A stretch of 64,000 nucleotides of DNA from Brachymonas wangyanguii (lineage in GTDB: Bacteria; Pseudomonadota; Gammaproteobacteria; Burkholderiales; Burkholderiaceae_C), in contig NZ_CP173677.1 of NCBI RefSeq assembly GCF_045055315.1, positions 310,001 to 374,000 of the forward strand, written 5' to 3'. A model generated the notes under the pieces. It made no database searches and was not told the DNA's origin. It was given only the letters and a program-made list of their open reading frames with translations. The position numbers were made by a program, and so were the translations under genes. This document shows positions 16,297 to 24,800 of this stretch, in pieces; within the stretch, counting starts at the first letter, position 1, and every line of letters begins with the position of its first letter.

Positions 16297-16851
16297 ATGA
16301 GCAAGAAACCTGAAGTTTTTATATCGGTTGACGTTGAAACCGCTGGCCCTATTGTCGGAGAGCATAGCATGCTTACCGTGGGGGCTTGCCTAGTGTATCA
16401 GCCGGAAATCTCATTTTCGATAATGTTAAAACCAGTTAGTGGAAAATCGGTTGCAGAAGCACTGAAGATCACAGGCCTTACTTTGGAGCAAGCTGAGACT
16501 GAAGGCGTAACTCCATCTGAGGCCATGACGGAATTTTCAGCTTGGATCGCCAAGAATGTCCCCAAGGAAAGCTCTCCGGTTTTTGTGGGACTTAACGCCC
16601 CATTTGACTGGGGGTTTGTAAATTACTACTTTTTGAAATATCTGGGCGAAAATCCATTTGGCTTCACTGCACTGGATATTAAAGCGCTTTTTATGGGGGC
16701 TACGGGTTGCTCATGGTACGAGACTAGATCAAGTGCTATTGATAAAGTTGTGCATCCTAACCAAAAGGGAGATCACGATGCACTTCACGACGCAAAATAT
16801 CAGGCCGAGCTTTTTAGATTGGTTCGTGCCTTGGCTGAACGGAGTGACTAA
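16297..16851 (+). CDS. DEDDh 3'-5' exonuclease, CBASS accessory (Cap18-like)
   Basis: A 184-residue exonuclease of the RNase T/DnaQ fold. The DEDDh motifs are visible: Exo I ISVDVETAG, Exo II VGLNAPFDWGFVNYY, and Exo III HDALHDAKYQAELF with the catalytic His. Small 3'-5' exonucleases at the end of HORMA/TRIP13 CBASS operons have been catalogued as accessory Cap18 proteins. Whether it degrades phage nucleic acid or trims the signal nucleotide is not known. It is the last gene of the operon (27-bp gap). Confidence 0.82.
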   Translation: MSKKPEVFISVDVETAGPIVGEHSMLTVGACLVYQPEISFSIMLKPVSGKSVAEALKITGLTLEQAETEGVTPSEAMTEFSAWIAKNVPKESSPVFVGLNAPFDWGFVNYYFLKYLGENPFGFTALDIKALFMGATGCSWYETRSSAIDKVVHPNQKGDHDALHDAKYQAELFRLVRALAERSD

Positions 16852-16862
16852 TCAGAGTAAAT

Positions 16863-16889
16863 ACCAAGCATCTTAATATGATGCTTGGT
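16863..16889 (+). terminator. Hairpin between the CBASS operon and radC
   Basis: Arms ACCAAGCATC (16863-16872) and GATGCTTGGT (16880-16889) form a perfect 10-bp stem with loop TTAATAT. It lies between convergent genes, 12 bp past the exonuclease stop. No T-run on either strand, so it is a likely but not classical terminator. Confidence 0.5.
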
Positions 16890-16922
16890 GCTGGATAAAG
16901 AAAATGGGCGGAAACTCCAAGG

Positions 16923-17432
16923 CTAGGCCAGTCCTTTCTCGGCGAATGAGACAGTTTCCATACCGCCCACAATGACGTGATCCAGTATGCGAACCTCCAC
17001 CAACCCCAGCGCTTCCTTGAGCCGCTGCGTCAACACCTTGTCAGCCTGCGACGGCTCAGGACTCCCGCTCGGATGATTGTGCGAGAGAATCACCGCCGCC
17101 GCATTGAGCCGCAGCGCCTCCTTGACCACCTCGCGCGGATACACCGATGCGCTGTCGATGGTGCCGTGGAACATCTCCCGGTACTCGATCAGTCGGTGGC
17201 GCGTATCCAGAAACAGCACCGCAAAGACTTCATGCTCGAAGCCTGCCAGCTGGTTGCGCAGGTACTCTTTGACCAGCGCCGGTGAAGTGAACTCAGCACC
17301 GCGCTGCATCTTCAGCTCAATGGCCTGGCGTGCCGCTTCAAGAATCTGATCCACCGACGCCGGCAGATAGCGCCCTTGGGCGTCACGCACCAGCAAAGCG
17401 TCATCGAACGAGGAAAAGGACAGTTGCGACAT
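16923..17432 (-). CDS. radC: RadC-family JAB domain protein (mobile-element type)
   Basis: A 169-residue RadC-like MPN/JAB domain protein with the metal motif HNHPSGSPEPSQAD. It lacks the N-terminal HhH region of chromosomal RadC and is the short form common on integrative elements and plasmids. The biochemical function is unproven. It is transcribed toward the CBASS operon, and the region upstream of its start (17433 onward) is the non-coding segment B. Confidence 0.9.
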   Translation of the reverse strand: MSQLSFSSFDDALLVRDAQGRYLPASVDQILEAARQAIELKMQRGAEFTSPALVKEYLRNQLAGFEHEVFAVLFLDTRHRLIEYREMFHGTIDSASVYPREVVKEALRLNAAAVILSHNHPSGSPEPSQADKVLTQRLKEALGLVEVRILDHVIVGGMETVSFAEKGLA

Positions 17433-17766
17433 GATCGTGCTCCGGTTGCTCGGGCGGAATTGCCCGGAACCGTGGCCCGCACGGCGCAGCGCAAGCAGTC
17501 AGGGATCGAAGACGGCCACCAGGCCGCAAGCGTGCGAGCACGCGTAGTCATTGACGGCGAGAACGCCGTGATACGGTGAAGGGAACAGCAAGACCGCCTA
17601 CACCCCACTCAGCCACACACCCGCCGTTGGCAAGTGCGCAGCACGCGCAGGCCCGGATCAACGATCCAGGCCGGAGGCGTCAGGGATCAGCGCCGAATGG
17701 CTGTGATTCGGCACGAAGCACGGGGCGCAGCCCGCGAGCCCGACGGCGAAACGCCGGGACGTACGA
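17433..17766 (+). other. GC-rich non-coding segment B, related to segment A
   Basis: This gap holds no convincing gene. It contains CGCGCAGGCCCG (17644-17655), a hairpin with the arms GGAT and ATCC inside GGCC pairs, then AGGCGTCAG and ACGAAGCACG, in the same order and strand as segment A at 11.5 kb. It lies between radC and the nuclease gene, so it could hold the promoter of radC plus a structured RNA. Confidence 0.4.
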
Positions 17767-18933
17767 CTACTGCTTGTCGTCCCTGAGAGGCAGCGCTCCG
17801 CGAGATTCGAGCCGCCGCCGCGTGTTCTCCAACTCTTTCTGTAGCAACTCGGCATCCGGCAACACCGTTCGGTAGTTCGCCGCCATCACCTTGGTCGGCA
17901 AGCCATCCAGTGCATACCGCGCCAGGGCATGGCCTTTGTCGGCGCACAGGATCAGACCCACCGGCGGATTCTCGTCCGGGTAGGCCCAATGCTCTTTGGC
18001 ATAGTTGCAGTACATATGCATCTGCCCCACATCGGCATGGGTCAGGCTGCCCAGCTTCAGGTCGATGATGACCAGGCAGCGCAGCTTGCGATGGAAGAAC
18101 AGCAGATCCACCCGATACCAGGTCTGGTCGATGCGCAGACGACGCTGCCGCCCGACGAAGGTGAAGCCTTCACCCAGCTCCAGCAGGAAGTCTTCCAGCC
18201 GCTGAATCAAGGCCGCTTCCAGGTCGGATTCCGAATACTCGTCCTTGAGGTCGAGGAACTCCAACACATACGGGTCTTTGATGGCATCGTTGGGCGTGAC
18301 GGCATCCTCGGGCTTGGCCACCGAACCCTTGAGCAGCATCGCCGCCTTGTCCTTGGACAAGGCTGTGCGTTCGTAGAACTGGCTTCCGATCTGCCGGTCG
18401 AGCTGACGTACGCTCCAGCCACCGCGCAGCGCTTCGACCTCGTAGAACTGGCGGGCATGGTCATCCTTGACCGACAGCAGCCGGACATAGGCCGACCACG
18501 GCAGCGTGAAGACCTGGGCCAGTTCGGAGAGGTCGAATTTCCGAGACACTGTCTGGGATTTCTCGGCAGGCGACTCATTTCCCAATTTCCCAGACAGTGT
18601 CTGGGAAATCTCGGGCTGGGAGTACGCGAGGAAGAAACGCCGCATGCTCTCCAGGTTGTTGACACCGAACCCACGTCCGAATCTAGCCGTCAGATCGGCG
18701 GACAACCGTTCCATCAACTGCTCGCCGTAACCTGCCCGCCGTCTGCCTTTCTGCTCGGCTTCGACAATCCGGCGGCCAATCTCCCAATAACTGGCTGTCA
18801 TCAGTGCATTGACACTGCGCGCCGCCGCCTGGCGCGCAGCATCCAGCAACTCCACGATGCCGCCATGGATGCCGGCATAGCCAGTTGGTAAGGCGGCACG
18901 TTTCCCCGCTACTGCCGGCGTCTTCCTTGTCAT
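17767..18933 (-). CDS. DUF1016/YhcG-family PD-(D/E)XK nuclease
   Basis: A 388-residue protein of the YhcG (DUF1016) family. It has an N-terminal helical domain (ALMTASYWEIGRRIVEAEQ, YGEQLMERLSADL) and a C-terminal PD-(D/E)XK nuclease core whose active-site residues are visible in WYRVDLLFFHRKLRCLVIIDLKLG. The family is common on mobile elements and in defence islands, but its role is not established. Between the domains it has two near-repeats, SQTLSGK and SQTVSRK, encoded by palindromic DNA. It overlaps the integrase gene by 4 bp, so the two are co-expressed. Confidence 0.88.
   Translation of the reverse strand: MTRKTPAVAGKRAALPTGYAGIHGGIVELLDAARQAAARSVNALMTASYWEIGRRIVEAEQKGRRRAGYGEQLMERLSADLTARFGRGFGVNNLESMRRFFLAYSQPEISQTLSGKLGNESPAEKSQTVSRKFDLSELAQVFTLPWSAYVRLLSVKDDHARQFYEVEALRGGWSVRQLDRQIGSQFYERTALSKDKAAMLLKGSVAKPEDAVTPNDAIKDPYVLEFLDLKDEYSESDLEAALIQRLEDFLLELGEGFTFVGRQRRLRIDQTWYRVDLLFFHRKLRCLVIIDLKLGSLTHADVGQMHMYCNYAKEHWAYPDENPPVGLILCADKGHALARYALDGLPTKVMAANYRTVLPDAELLQKELENTRRRLESRGALPLRDDKQ
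18538..18613. repeat. Two palindromic repeats inside the DUF1016 gene
   Basis: The right copy has arms TTTCCCAGACA (18586-18596) and TGTCTGGGAAA (18598-18608), an exact 11-bp inverted repeat around one base. The left copy (18538-18561) is a diverged version with CACTGTCTGGGA. They encode the repeated SQT-S-K peptides in the linker between the two protein domains. Confidence 0.75.
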
Positions 18934-20129
18934 GCTGTCACCTCCATAGAACGGGACGCCCCGGTAATCGCCAACCGCCGATTCGCCACCAGTTCGGCCG
19001 CGTCCCGTACCGGCTTGTCCTCGGTATGAACATAGTGCATAAACATCGCCACGGTCTTGTGGCCTGTGAGCTTCATGCCCACCTTGGTCGGCACGCCCGA
19101 ATTGGCAATATCGGTAGTCGCCCGGTGGCGGATGCCATGCGTGCCAACGTGGGGCACGCCAGCGGCCTTGAGCACGCGCGTCCAGCCGCCGTAGTGTTCG
19201 CCGTGGGTCATGTGCCGGGTCGGGTCATTCGGCGACGGTAGGACATAGGGACAACCATCCCGGCGCGGCGCGGTGGACAGCAGCCGATAGGCTTCCTCGC
19301 TCATGGGCTTGGAAATGCCACCTGTCTTGCTGTCAGGCCAGACGACGCGGCGCTTTTCCAGATCAATCCAATCCCACTCCAGCGGGCAGATTTCAGAGCG
19401 ACGGGCGGCAAACTCGAATTGCAGGCGGATCGCCAGTGGGATGACGTAGTTCTCCAGTCCTTCCGCCTCCAGATGCTCCAGGTGGCGGAAGATCCGCACC
19501 AGTTCATCGTCCACGATGAGCCGGGTTTCCTTGCCGGGCGGATACATCGGGACGTGGCGGCACGGATTCGTGCCGTCAGGGCGTAGCCCCCACACTTCGG
19601 CCAGGTTGAACATCTTGCGCAGCACGCCAAAGGTGCGATTCGCCTCGGCCTGCTTGTAGGCCAGCTTCTTCATCAGCGCAGCCACGTCCGGGCGCTTCAC
19701 GTCCTGCACCTTCATCCGGCCCATGATCGGGATGATGCAGCGGTCAATCACGCCCTGATAGCCGCGCTGCGTGCTGGGCTTGTTGCGTTGCTTGGAGTAG
19801 TCCTCCATGAAAGTGTCGCAGAACTCCTTCATGGTCGGAGCCTTGCGAGCGGCGTTCTTGGCCGCGCTGGGGTCGCCACCCTTGCGCACCTCGGCCAGCC
19901 ATTCCTGCGCCATCGTGCGCGCCTGATCGACCGTCAGTTCGCCGTACTGGCCCAAGGCGGGCTTGCGGCGCTCGCCGGCATTCGTGCGGTACTGGAGCAT
20001 GAACACTTTGCGGCCCGCCGGGGTGATCTTGCACAGGAAGCCAGGCACCACGGTATCCCGTAGTTCGATGGCCTTGTCTTGGGGTTGTGCCGCATCGACT
20101 GCGGACTTGGTGAGCTTGATCTTCGCCAT
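18930..20129 (-). CDS. Tyrosine-family site-specific integrase of the island
   Basis: A 399-residue tyrosine recombinase. The N-terminus (KLTKSAVDAAQPQDKAIELRDTVVPG) is the DUF4102 arm-DNA-binding domain, followed by a SAM-like core-binding domain and the catalytic domain. The catalytic set is present: Arg in EFAARRSEICPLEW, HGIRHRATT, and GHKTVAMFMHYVH with the nucleophilic Tyr. It is complete and should be able to integrate or excise the island. It sits at the right island edge, as expected for the first gene inside attR, but no tRNA or obvious direct repeat was found beside it. Confidence 0.95.
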   Translation of the reverse strand: MAKIKLTKSAVDAAQPQDKAIELRDTVVPGFLCKITPAGRKVFMLQYRTNAGERRKPALGQYGELTVDQARTMAQEWLAEVRKGGDPSAAKNAARKAPTMKEFCDTFMEDYSKQRNKPSTQRGYQGVIDRCIIPIMGRMKVQDVKRPDVAALMKKLAYKQAEANRTFGVLRKMFNLAEVWGLRPDGTNPCRHVPMYPPGKETRLIVDDELVRIFRHLEHLEAEGLENYVIPLAIRLQFEFAARRSEICPLEWDWIDLEKRRVVWPDSKTGGISKPMSEEAYRLLSTAPRRDGCPYVLPSPNDPTRHMTHGEHYGGWTRVLKAAGVPHVGTHGIRHRATTDIANSGVPTKVGMKLTGHKTVAMFMHYVHTEDKPVRDAAELVANRRLAITGASRSMEVTA

Positions 20130-20304
20130 GATGACTCCTCGGAAAGCCCGGTTTCCAAGAGCCGCATGGGAGCCACGCGAGGGGAAGCCGGGTCAAGTTT
20201 CGGAAAGCACCGGCATATGTTGAACTCGCCTAAGTGATTGATAAACCTGCTGTATCGAGCCTTGGCGTAGTCCAGCGAAATGCGATATTGGAGTCATCGT
20301 GAAA

Positions 20305-20342
20305 CAAAAAAACGCACCTGTGCCCGAAGGCGGCAGGTGCGT
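20305..20342 (-). terminator. Rho-independent terminator after lysM
   Basis: Arms ACGCACCTG (20312-20320) and CAGGTGCGT (20334-20342) form a perfect 9-bp stem. Read leftward it is followed by seven T residues. It terminates the LysM gene and marks core sequence to the right of the island. Confidence 0.85.
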
Positions 20343-20368
20343 GGCACGATCAGCGCGTGCGGCAGGAA

Positions 20369-20860
20369 TTACAGCGCGGGGATGCGCAGCTTCTGGCCCG
20401 GGTAGATCTTGTTAGGGTCAGACAGCATCGGCTTGTTGGCCTCGAAGATCACCATGTACTTGTTGGCATCGCCGTAGTACTTCTTGGAGATGGCGGACAG
20501 GGTGTCGCCGGAAGCCACGTCGTGGTACTGGGCGTCGGAACCGGCGCCGTCAGCCACGTTCAGGTTGTTGTCCACGTCGCGCACGCTGGCCACGTTGCCG
20601 GCAGCCAGGGTGGCTTTCTCGGCAGCTTCCTTGTTGGGCGCGTCGCCGGTCAGGATGACCTTGCCGCTGGCGCCGTCAAACATCACGGCCAGGTTGGTCA
20701 GGCCCAGGTTCTGGGTCTCGATGTACTGCTTGATGGCCGCGCCGGCTTCGGCGTTGAGCTGGGCCAGGGAGGCGGTGTCATTCGCTGCAGCGGCTTCTTC
20801 GACCTTCTTGCCGCCAAACAGTTTTTCGCCAGCGTCCTTGATGAAACTGAACAGACCCAT
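20369..20860 (-). CDS. lysM: BON and LysM domain protein (Kbp/YgaU-like)
   Basis: A 163-residue protein without a classical signal peptide. A central BON domain (GKVILTGDAPNKEAAEKATLAAGNVASVRDVDNNL) is followed by a C-terminal LysM domain (HDVASGDTLSAISKKYYG, IYPGQKLRIP). This matches E. coli Kbp/YgaU, a cytoplasmic potassium-binding protein. The start is the ATG at 20860 (MGLFSFIKDAGEKLFG). It is transcribed alone with a strong terminator. Confidence 0.92.
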   Translation of the reverse strand: MGLFSFIKDAGEKLFGGKKVEEAAAANDTASLAQLNAEAGAAIKQYIETQNLGLTNLAVMFDGASGKVILTGDAPNKEAAEKATLAAGNVASVRDVDNNLNVADGAGSDAQYHDVASGDTLSAISKKYYGDANKYMVIFEANKPMLSDPNKIYPGQKLRIPAL

Positions 20861-20986
20861 GTGTATCTCCTGAAATGAGTTGAGGATGCTCCAGCGTAGC
20901 GCGAAAATGTGACAGCGGAAGGGGTACTGGCAAAATTATGGTAAGTATTCGTCAATTAATTCGCACTGGATGTGGATAATGCAGCC

Positions 20987-21826
20987 ATGAGCTTTCTTGC
21001 AGTCGACATCGGCAACACCCGCCTCAAGTGGGCGCTGTACGATCAGCCCGCACCGCAGGCGGTGATGCTGGCGCATGGCGCCGAATTTCTGGAAAACATC
21101 GACAAGCTGGCCGATGGACCCTGGAAGGCGCTGCCGACGCCGCAGCGCATGCTGGGGTGCGTGGTCGCCGGCGATGCGCTCAAGCGCCGCGTCGAGGAAC
21201 AGATGGAAATCTGGCCGCAGCTGGAGGCCAGTTGGGTCGTGCCCAGTATCCGGCAGGCCGGTGTCACCAACGGCTACGACTTGCCCACGCGGCTGGGCGC
21301 GGATCGCTGGGTCGCCATCATTGGCGCCTACCGCCGCATGCTGCACCACTGCCAGGGCCGGCCGCTGCGCCCGGTGCTGCTGGTAATGGTCGGTACCGCC
21401 GTCACCATCGAGGCGATCGATCCGTCCGGCCTGTTCATGGGCGGCATGATCCTGCCCGGCCACGGCATCATGCTGCGCGCACTGGAGTCGGGCACCGCCG
21501 GCCTGCATGTGCCCACCGGCAACGTCACCGAGTTTCCCACCAACACCAGTGATGCGCTCACCAGCGGCGGCACCTTTGCCATTGCCGGCGCGGTACAGCG
21601 CATGGTGCGCCACGTGCAGAAGCGCTGCGGCCTGCCGCCGATGTGCATCGTGACCGGCGGTGCCGGCTGGAAAATGGCACCCTACATGGAAACGCCGTTC
21701 GAGCTGGTGGAAAGCCTGATCTTCGAAGGCCTGCTGTGCATGGCCGAAGAGCCCGATGCGCGCACCATCGCGCACCAGCACCTGCAGTCGCTGCTGGCGC
21801 AGCAAGCGCAACAGCAGCAACAGTAA
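20987..21826 (+). CDS. coaX: Type III pantothenate kinase
   Basis: Phosphorylates pantothenate in the first step of coenzyme A synthesis (type III enzymes are not feedback-inhibited by CoA). The 279 residues begin at the ATG at 20987 with the ASKHA phosphate motif FLAVDIGNTRLKWALYD. LGADRWVAIIGA contains the catalytic Asp of this family, and VGTAVTIEAID and GGMILPGHGIMLRAL follow. The C-terminus ends in a run of Gln codons. In this lineage coaX is usually next to birA; here it is not, within the window. Confidence 0.93.
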   Translation: MSFLAVDIGNTRLKWALYDQPAPQAVMLAHGAEFLENIDKLADGPWKALPTPQRMLGCVVAGDALKRRVEEQMEIWPQLEASWVVPSIRQAGVTNGYDLPTRLGADRWVAIIGAYRRMLHHCQGRPLRPVLLVMVGTAVTIEAIDPSGLFMGGMILPGHGIMLRALESGTAGLHVPTGNVTEFPTNTSDALTSGGTFAIAGAVQRMVRHVQKRCGLPPMCIVTGGAGWKMAPYMETPFELVESLIFEGLLCMAEEPDARTIAHQHLQSLLAQQAQQQQQ

Positions 21827-21850
21827 ACAGGATCGATTCCGCGCTTGGCG

Positions 21851-24800
21851 TCAGCCGGTCTGTGCGCCGGATTGCTTGTCAGCCGGCTCCACACTGGCGG
21901 GCGCTGCCGGCACATCGCGCACATGCACATCCATCTGCGGGAACGGGATTTCGATACCGTGGTGCTTTAGCGTGGCCAGGATGCGCGCGTTCAGGTCGGT
22001 GTTGACGCCCATGCGGTCATTCATGTCGACAAACACGCGCAACTCGAAGTTGAGCGCGTTGGCCCCCATGGTCACGAACACCGAGGTCGGCGCCGGTTCG
22101 CTCATCACGCGCGGGTCGTCACGCGCGACCTGGCGCAGCAGCGCATGCACCTGTGCCGGATCGCTGTCGTAGCCCACATCCACGCGCAGCACCAGCCGCG
22201 TGACGGTGTTGTTCAGCGTCCAGTTGACCACCTCGCTGGTGATGAAGGTCTTGTTCGGGATCAGCACTTCCTTCTGGTCGTAATCCAGCACCGTGGTGGC
22301 ACGCGTGTGGATGCGGCTGACGGTGCCGGTCAGGTTGCCGATAGTGATGGTGTCGCCGACGCGGAACGGCCGCTCTACCAGCAGGATCAGGCCGGAGACG
22401 AAATTGGCAAAAATCTCCTGCAGGCCAAAGCCCAGGCCCACCGACAGCGCCGCCGCCATCCACTGCAGCTGCGACCAGCGCAGCCCCAGCGTCTGCAGCG
22501 CCAGAACCATGCCGGCAATCGTGATGGCGTAACGCAGCAGCGTGGTGATGGTGTAGCGCGCCGACGCTGACACCAGGCTGCGCGCACTCAGCAGGATCTC
22601 GACCAGGCCGGGCAGGTTGCGCGCCAGACTGATCATGATCGCCAGCAGCAGCATCGAGCCGAGTACGTCACCCAGGCTGACCGGGATATCGGTCTTTTCG
22701 CCGGCGGCACCGGTACCGCTGGCATGCCAGAGCACCACGTCATCGAGCTTGAACAGCGCCGGCAGCACCTCGGCCCAGGCCCAGAGCAGGCCCAGCAGCA
22801 AGAGCGTGATCAGCAGCGTGCGCACCAGCCGGCGTGATTGTGCGCTGATGTTCACCAGCGTCAGCTCGGGCGCGGTCTGGCGCGGCGTTTCACCGGCTTC
22901 CAGGTCCACCACGGTGCTGTTGTCGGCGGCGCTTTCGCCGCGCTCCATCTGGCGGATCGCGATGCGGCGCTCGCTCAGCAGCAGCCAGCGCTTGAACAGG
23001 CCGGACAGCACGCCGACGCTGATCAGCACCGCCATGCTGCTCATCAGCGATTGCAGCACGATGGCGCTGGACAGCACATGGCCCATGGCGGCAATCACCA
23101 GGCAGAACAGGAAGGCCAGCGGCAGCAGCCAGCGCAGCAGGCGTGTCAGGCGTCGCATGGCGGTGGCCGATTCCGGCTGCTGCTGGTGCTGCTCATGCGT
23201 GGCCAGCTGGCCCAGCCACAGGCTGAGCACCGCCATCAACAGCGCCAGCAGCATCAGGCCCAGACGCGCCTGGCCGCCGACCGCCAGATCGGAGCCGGCG
23301 TGCAGCGGCACCAGTGCCAGCAGCGCCACCGGCAGAATCGTCACCAGCGCGACCGGCAGCACCTTGCGCAGCGAGGCCAGCCGTTCGCTGCGCCAGTACA
23401 GGTGCGCCTGCGCCAGCCCGTCGGGGCGCAACAGCGCCTTGGCAAAGGCCAGCACCATCACCAGGCCGCTGAGCTGCACCAGCGCCTGGCCCCAGGCCGT
23501 GACCAGTGGCGACACGCCGGCACCCAGACGCTGCAGGATGTAGCCATTGCCCCAGGCGAGCGCGGCCCAGGGCAGCGACAGCACCAGCGTCCATAGCAGC
23601 GCCAGCATGGTGTGCAGAAAACTGTCCTGCAGCGGGTTGCGTGTCAGCTGGCCCAGGCGCTGCAGCTCGCGGCGTGCATGGTTGCCGGCGGCAAACAGGC
23701 CAATCAGCAGCGCCAGCCCGAGCAGGTAGGAGAGCGGTCGTTGCTGCAGGTCCTGCCAGAGCAGGCGCGCCATCTGCGGCGTGGCTTCCGGTTCCAGCGA
23801 GGCGCGCATGCTGGCCGGCAGCTCGCGCAGCCAGCTGGCGTTGATGGCGGCATGGCTGGGCACCCAGAGCAGCTGCTGGTCCATCAGCTTGCGCAGCTCG
23901 GAGCCGCGCTCCTCGATCGTGAACAGGGCTGCATGTGATTGCTCCAGCAGCACGATGTGGCGGCGCAGCACCGGCACCAGCTGCCCGATCAGCTCGCCCT
24001 GGGTTTGCTGCCAGCGTGCCAGCGCCTGCTGGCTGACCAGCGTTGCGCTCTGACTGCGTGCTTCCTGCAGGCGGCGCTGTTGTTCGTTCAGGTTGTACAG
24101 CTGCAGGCGCAGCTCGCCAATCTGCTGCTCCAGCTTGCGTCGCTGCAGCTGCAGCGCATAGCTGGACGGCATGCCCTGGCGCTGCTTCCACAGCCACTGG
24201 CCCATGCTGACACTGCTGCTGCCCAGCTCCAGCCGGGCGCGGGTTTCACGCAGCGATTCGACAATGCGGTCGCGCTGCGCTTCCTGTACCGCCAGCTGCT
24301 GCTGGTCCTGCACCACGGCCTGTGATTCGGTCTGCAGCAGGCTGGCCAGTTCCAGGTTCTGCTGCGCCAGCGCGCTGATGGCCGGATCGTCGTCGCTGCT
24401 GGCCTGGGCCAGCTGCTGCATCTGGTCGGCCAGTTGCTGCAACTGCTGCTGGCTGTTTTGCGCCAGGCGCTGTTCCAGCCAGCCGATGCGCGGGGCGCGC
24501 AGCGCCAGCTGCTGTTTCAGCTCGGCCTGGCGGCTTTCCAGGCGGCGCTGGCGGCTTTCGGTACTGGCCAGCTCCAGCTCGCGCAATGCCAGCCGGGCTT
24601 CGGCCTGCCGGTAGCTGGCGGCATCTAGCAGCTGGCGTGCCTGCGAGGCGGCATCGGCATCGGGGCTGCTGCTGGCCGGCGGCGGCGTGTGCACCTGCTG
24701 GCGCAGCGCGTTCAGCTCGTCCATCACCTGCGCCGGCTGCAGGATCAGGTCGGTCAGCGCGCGGGTGTTGGCCTGCAGCTGCTGCTCCAACCCGGCCTGG

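Noticed and set aside
20130..20304. A tRNA gene serving as integration site beside the integrase
   Set aside because: I could not find a cloverleaf or a tRNA 3' end here or near 9.65-9.76 kb.
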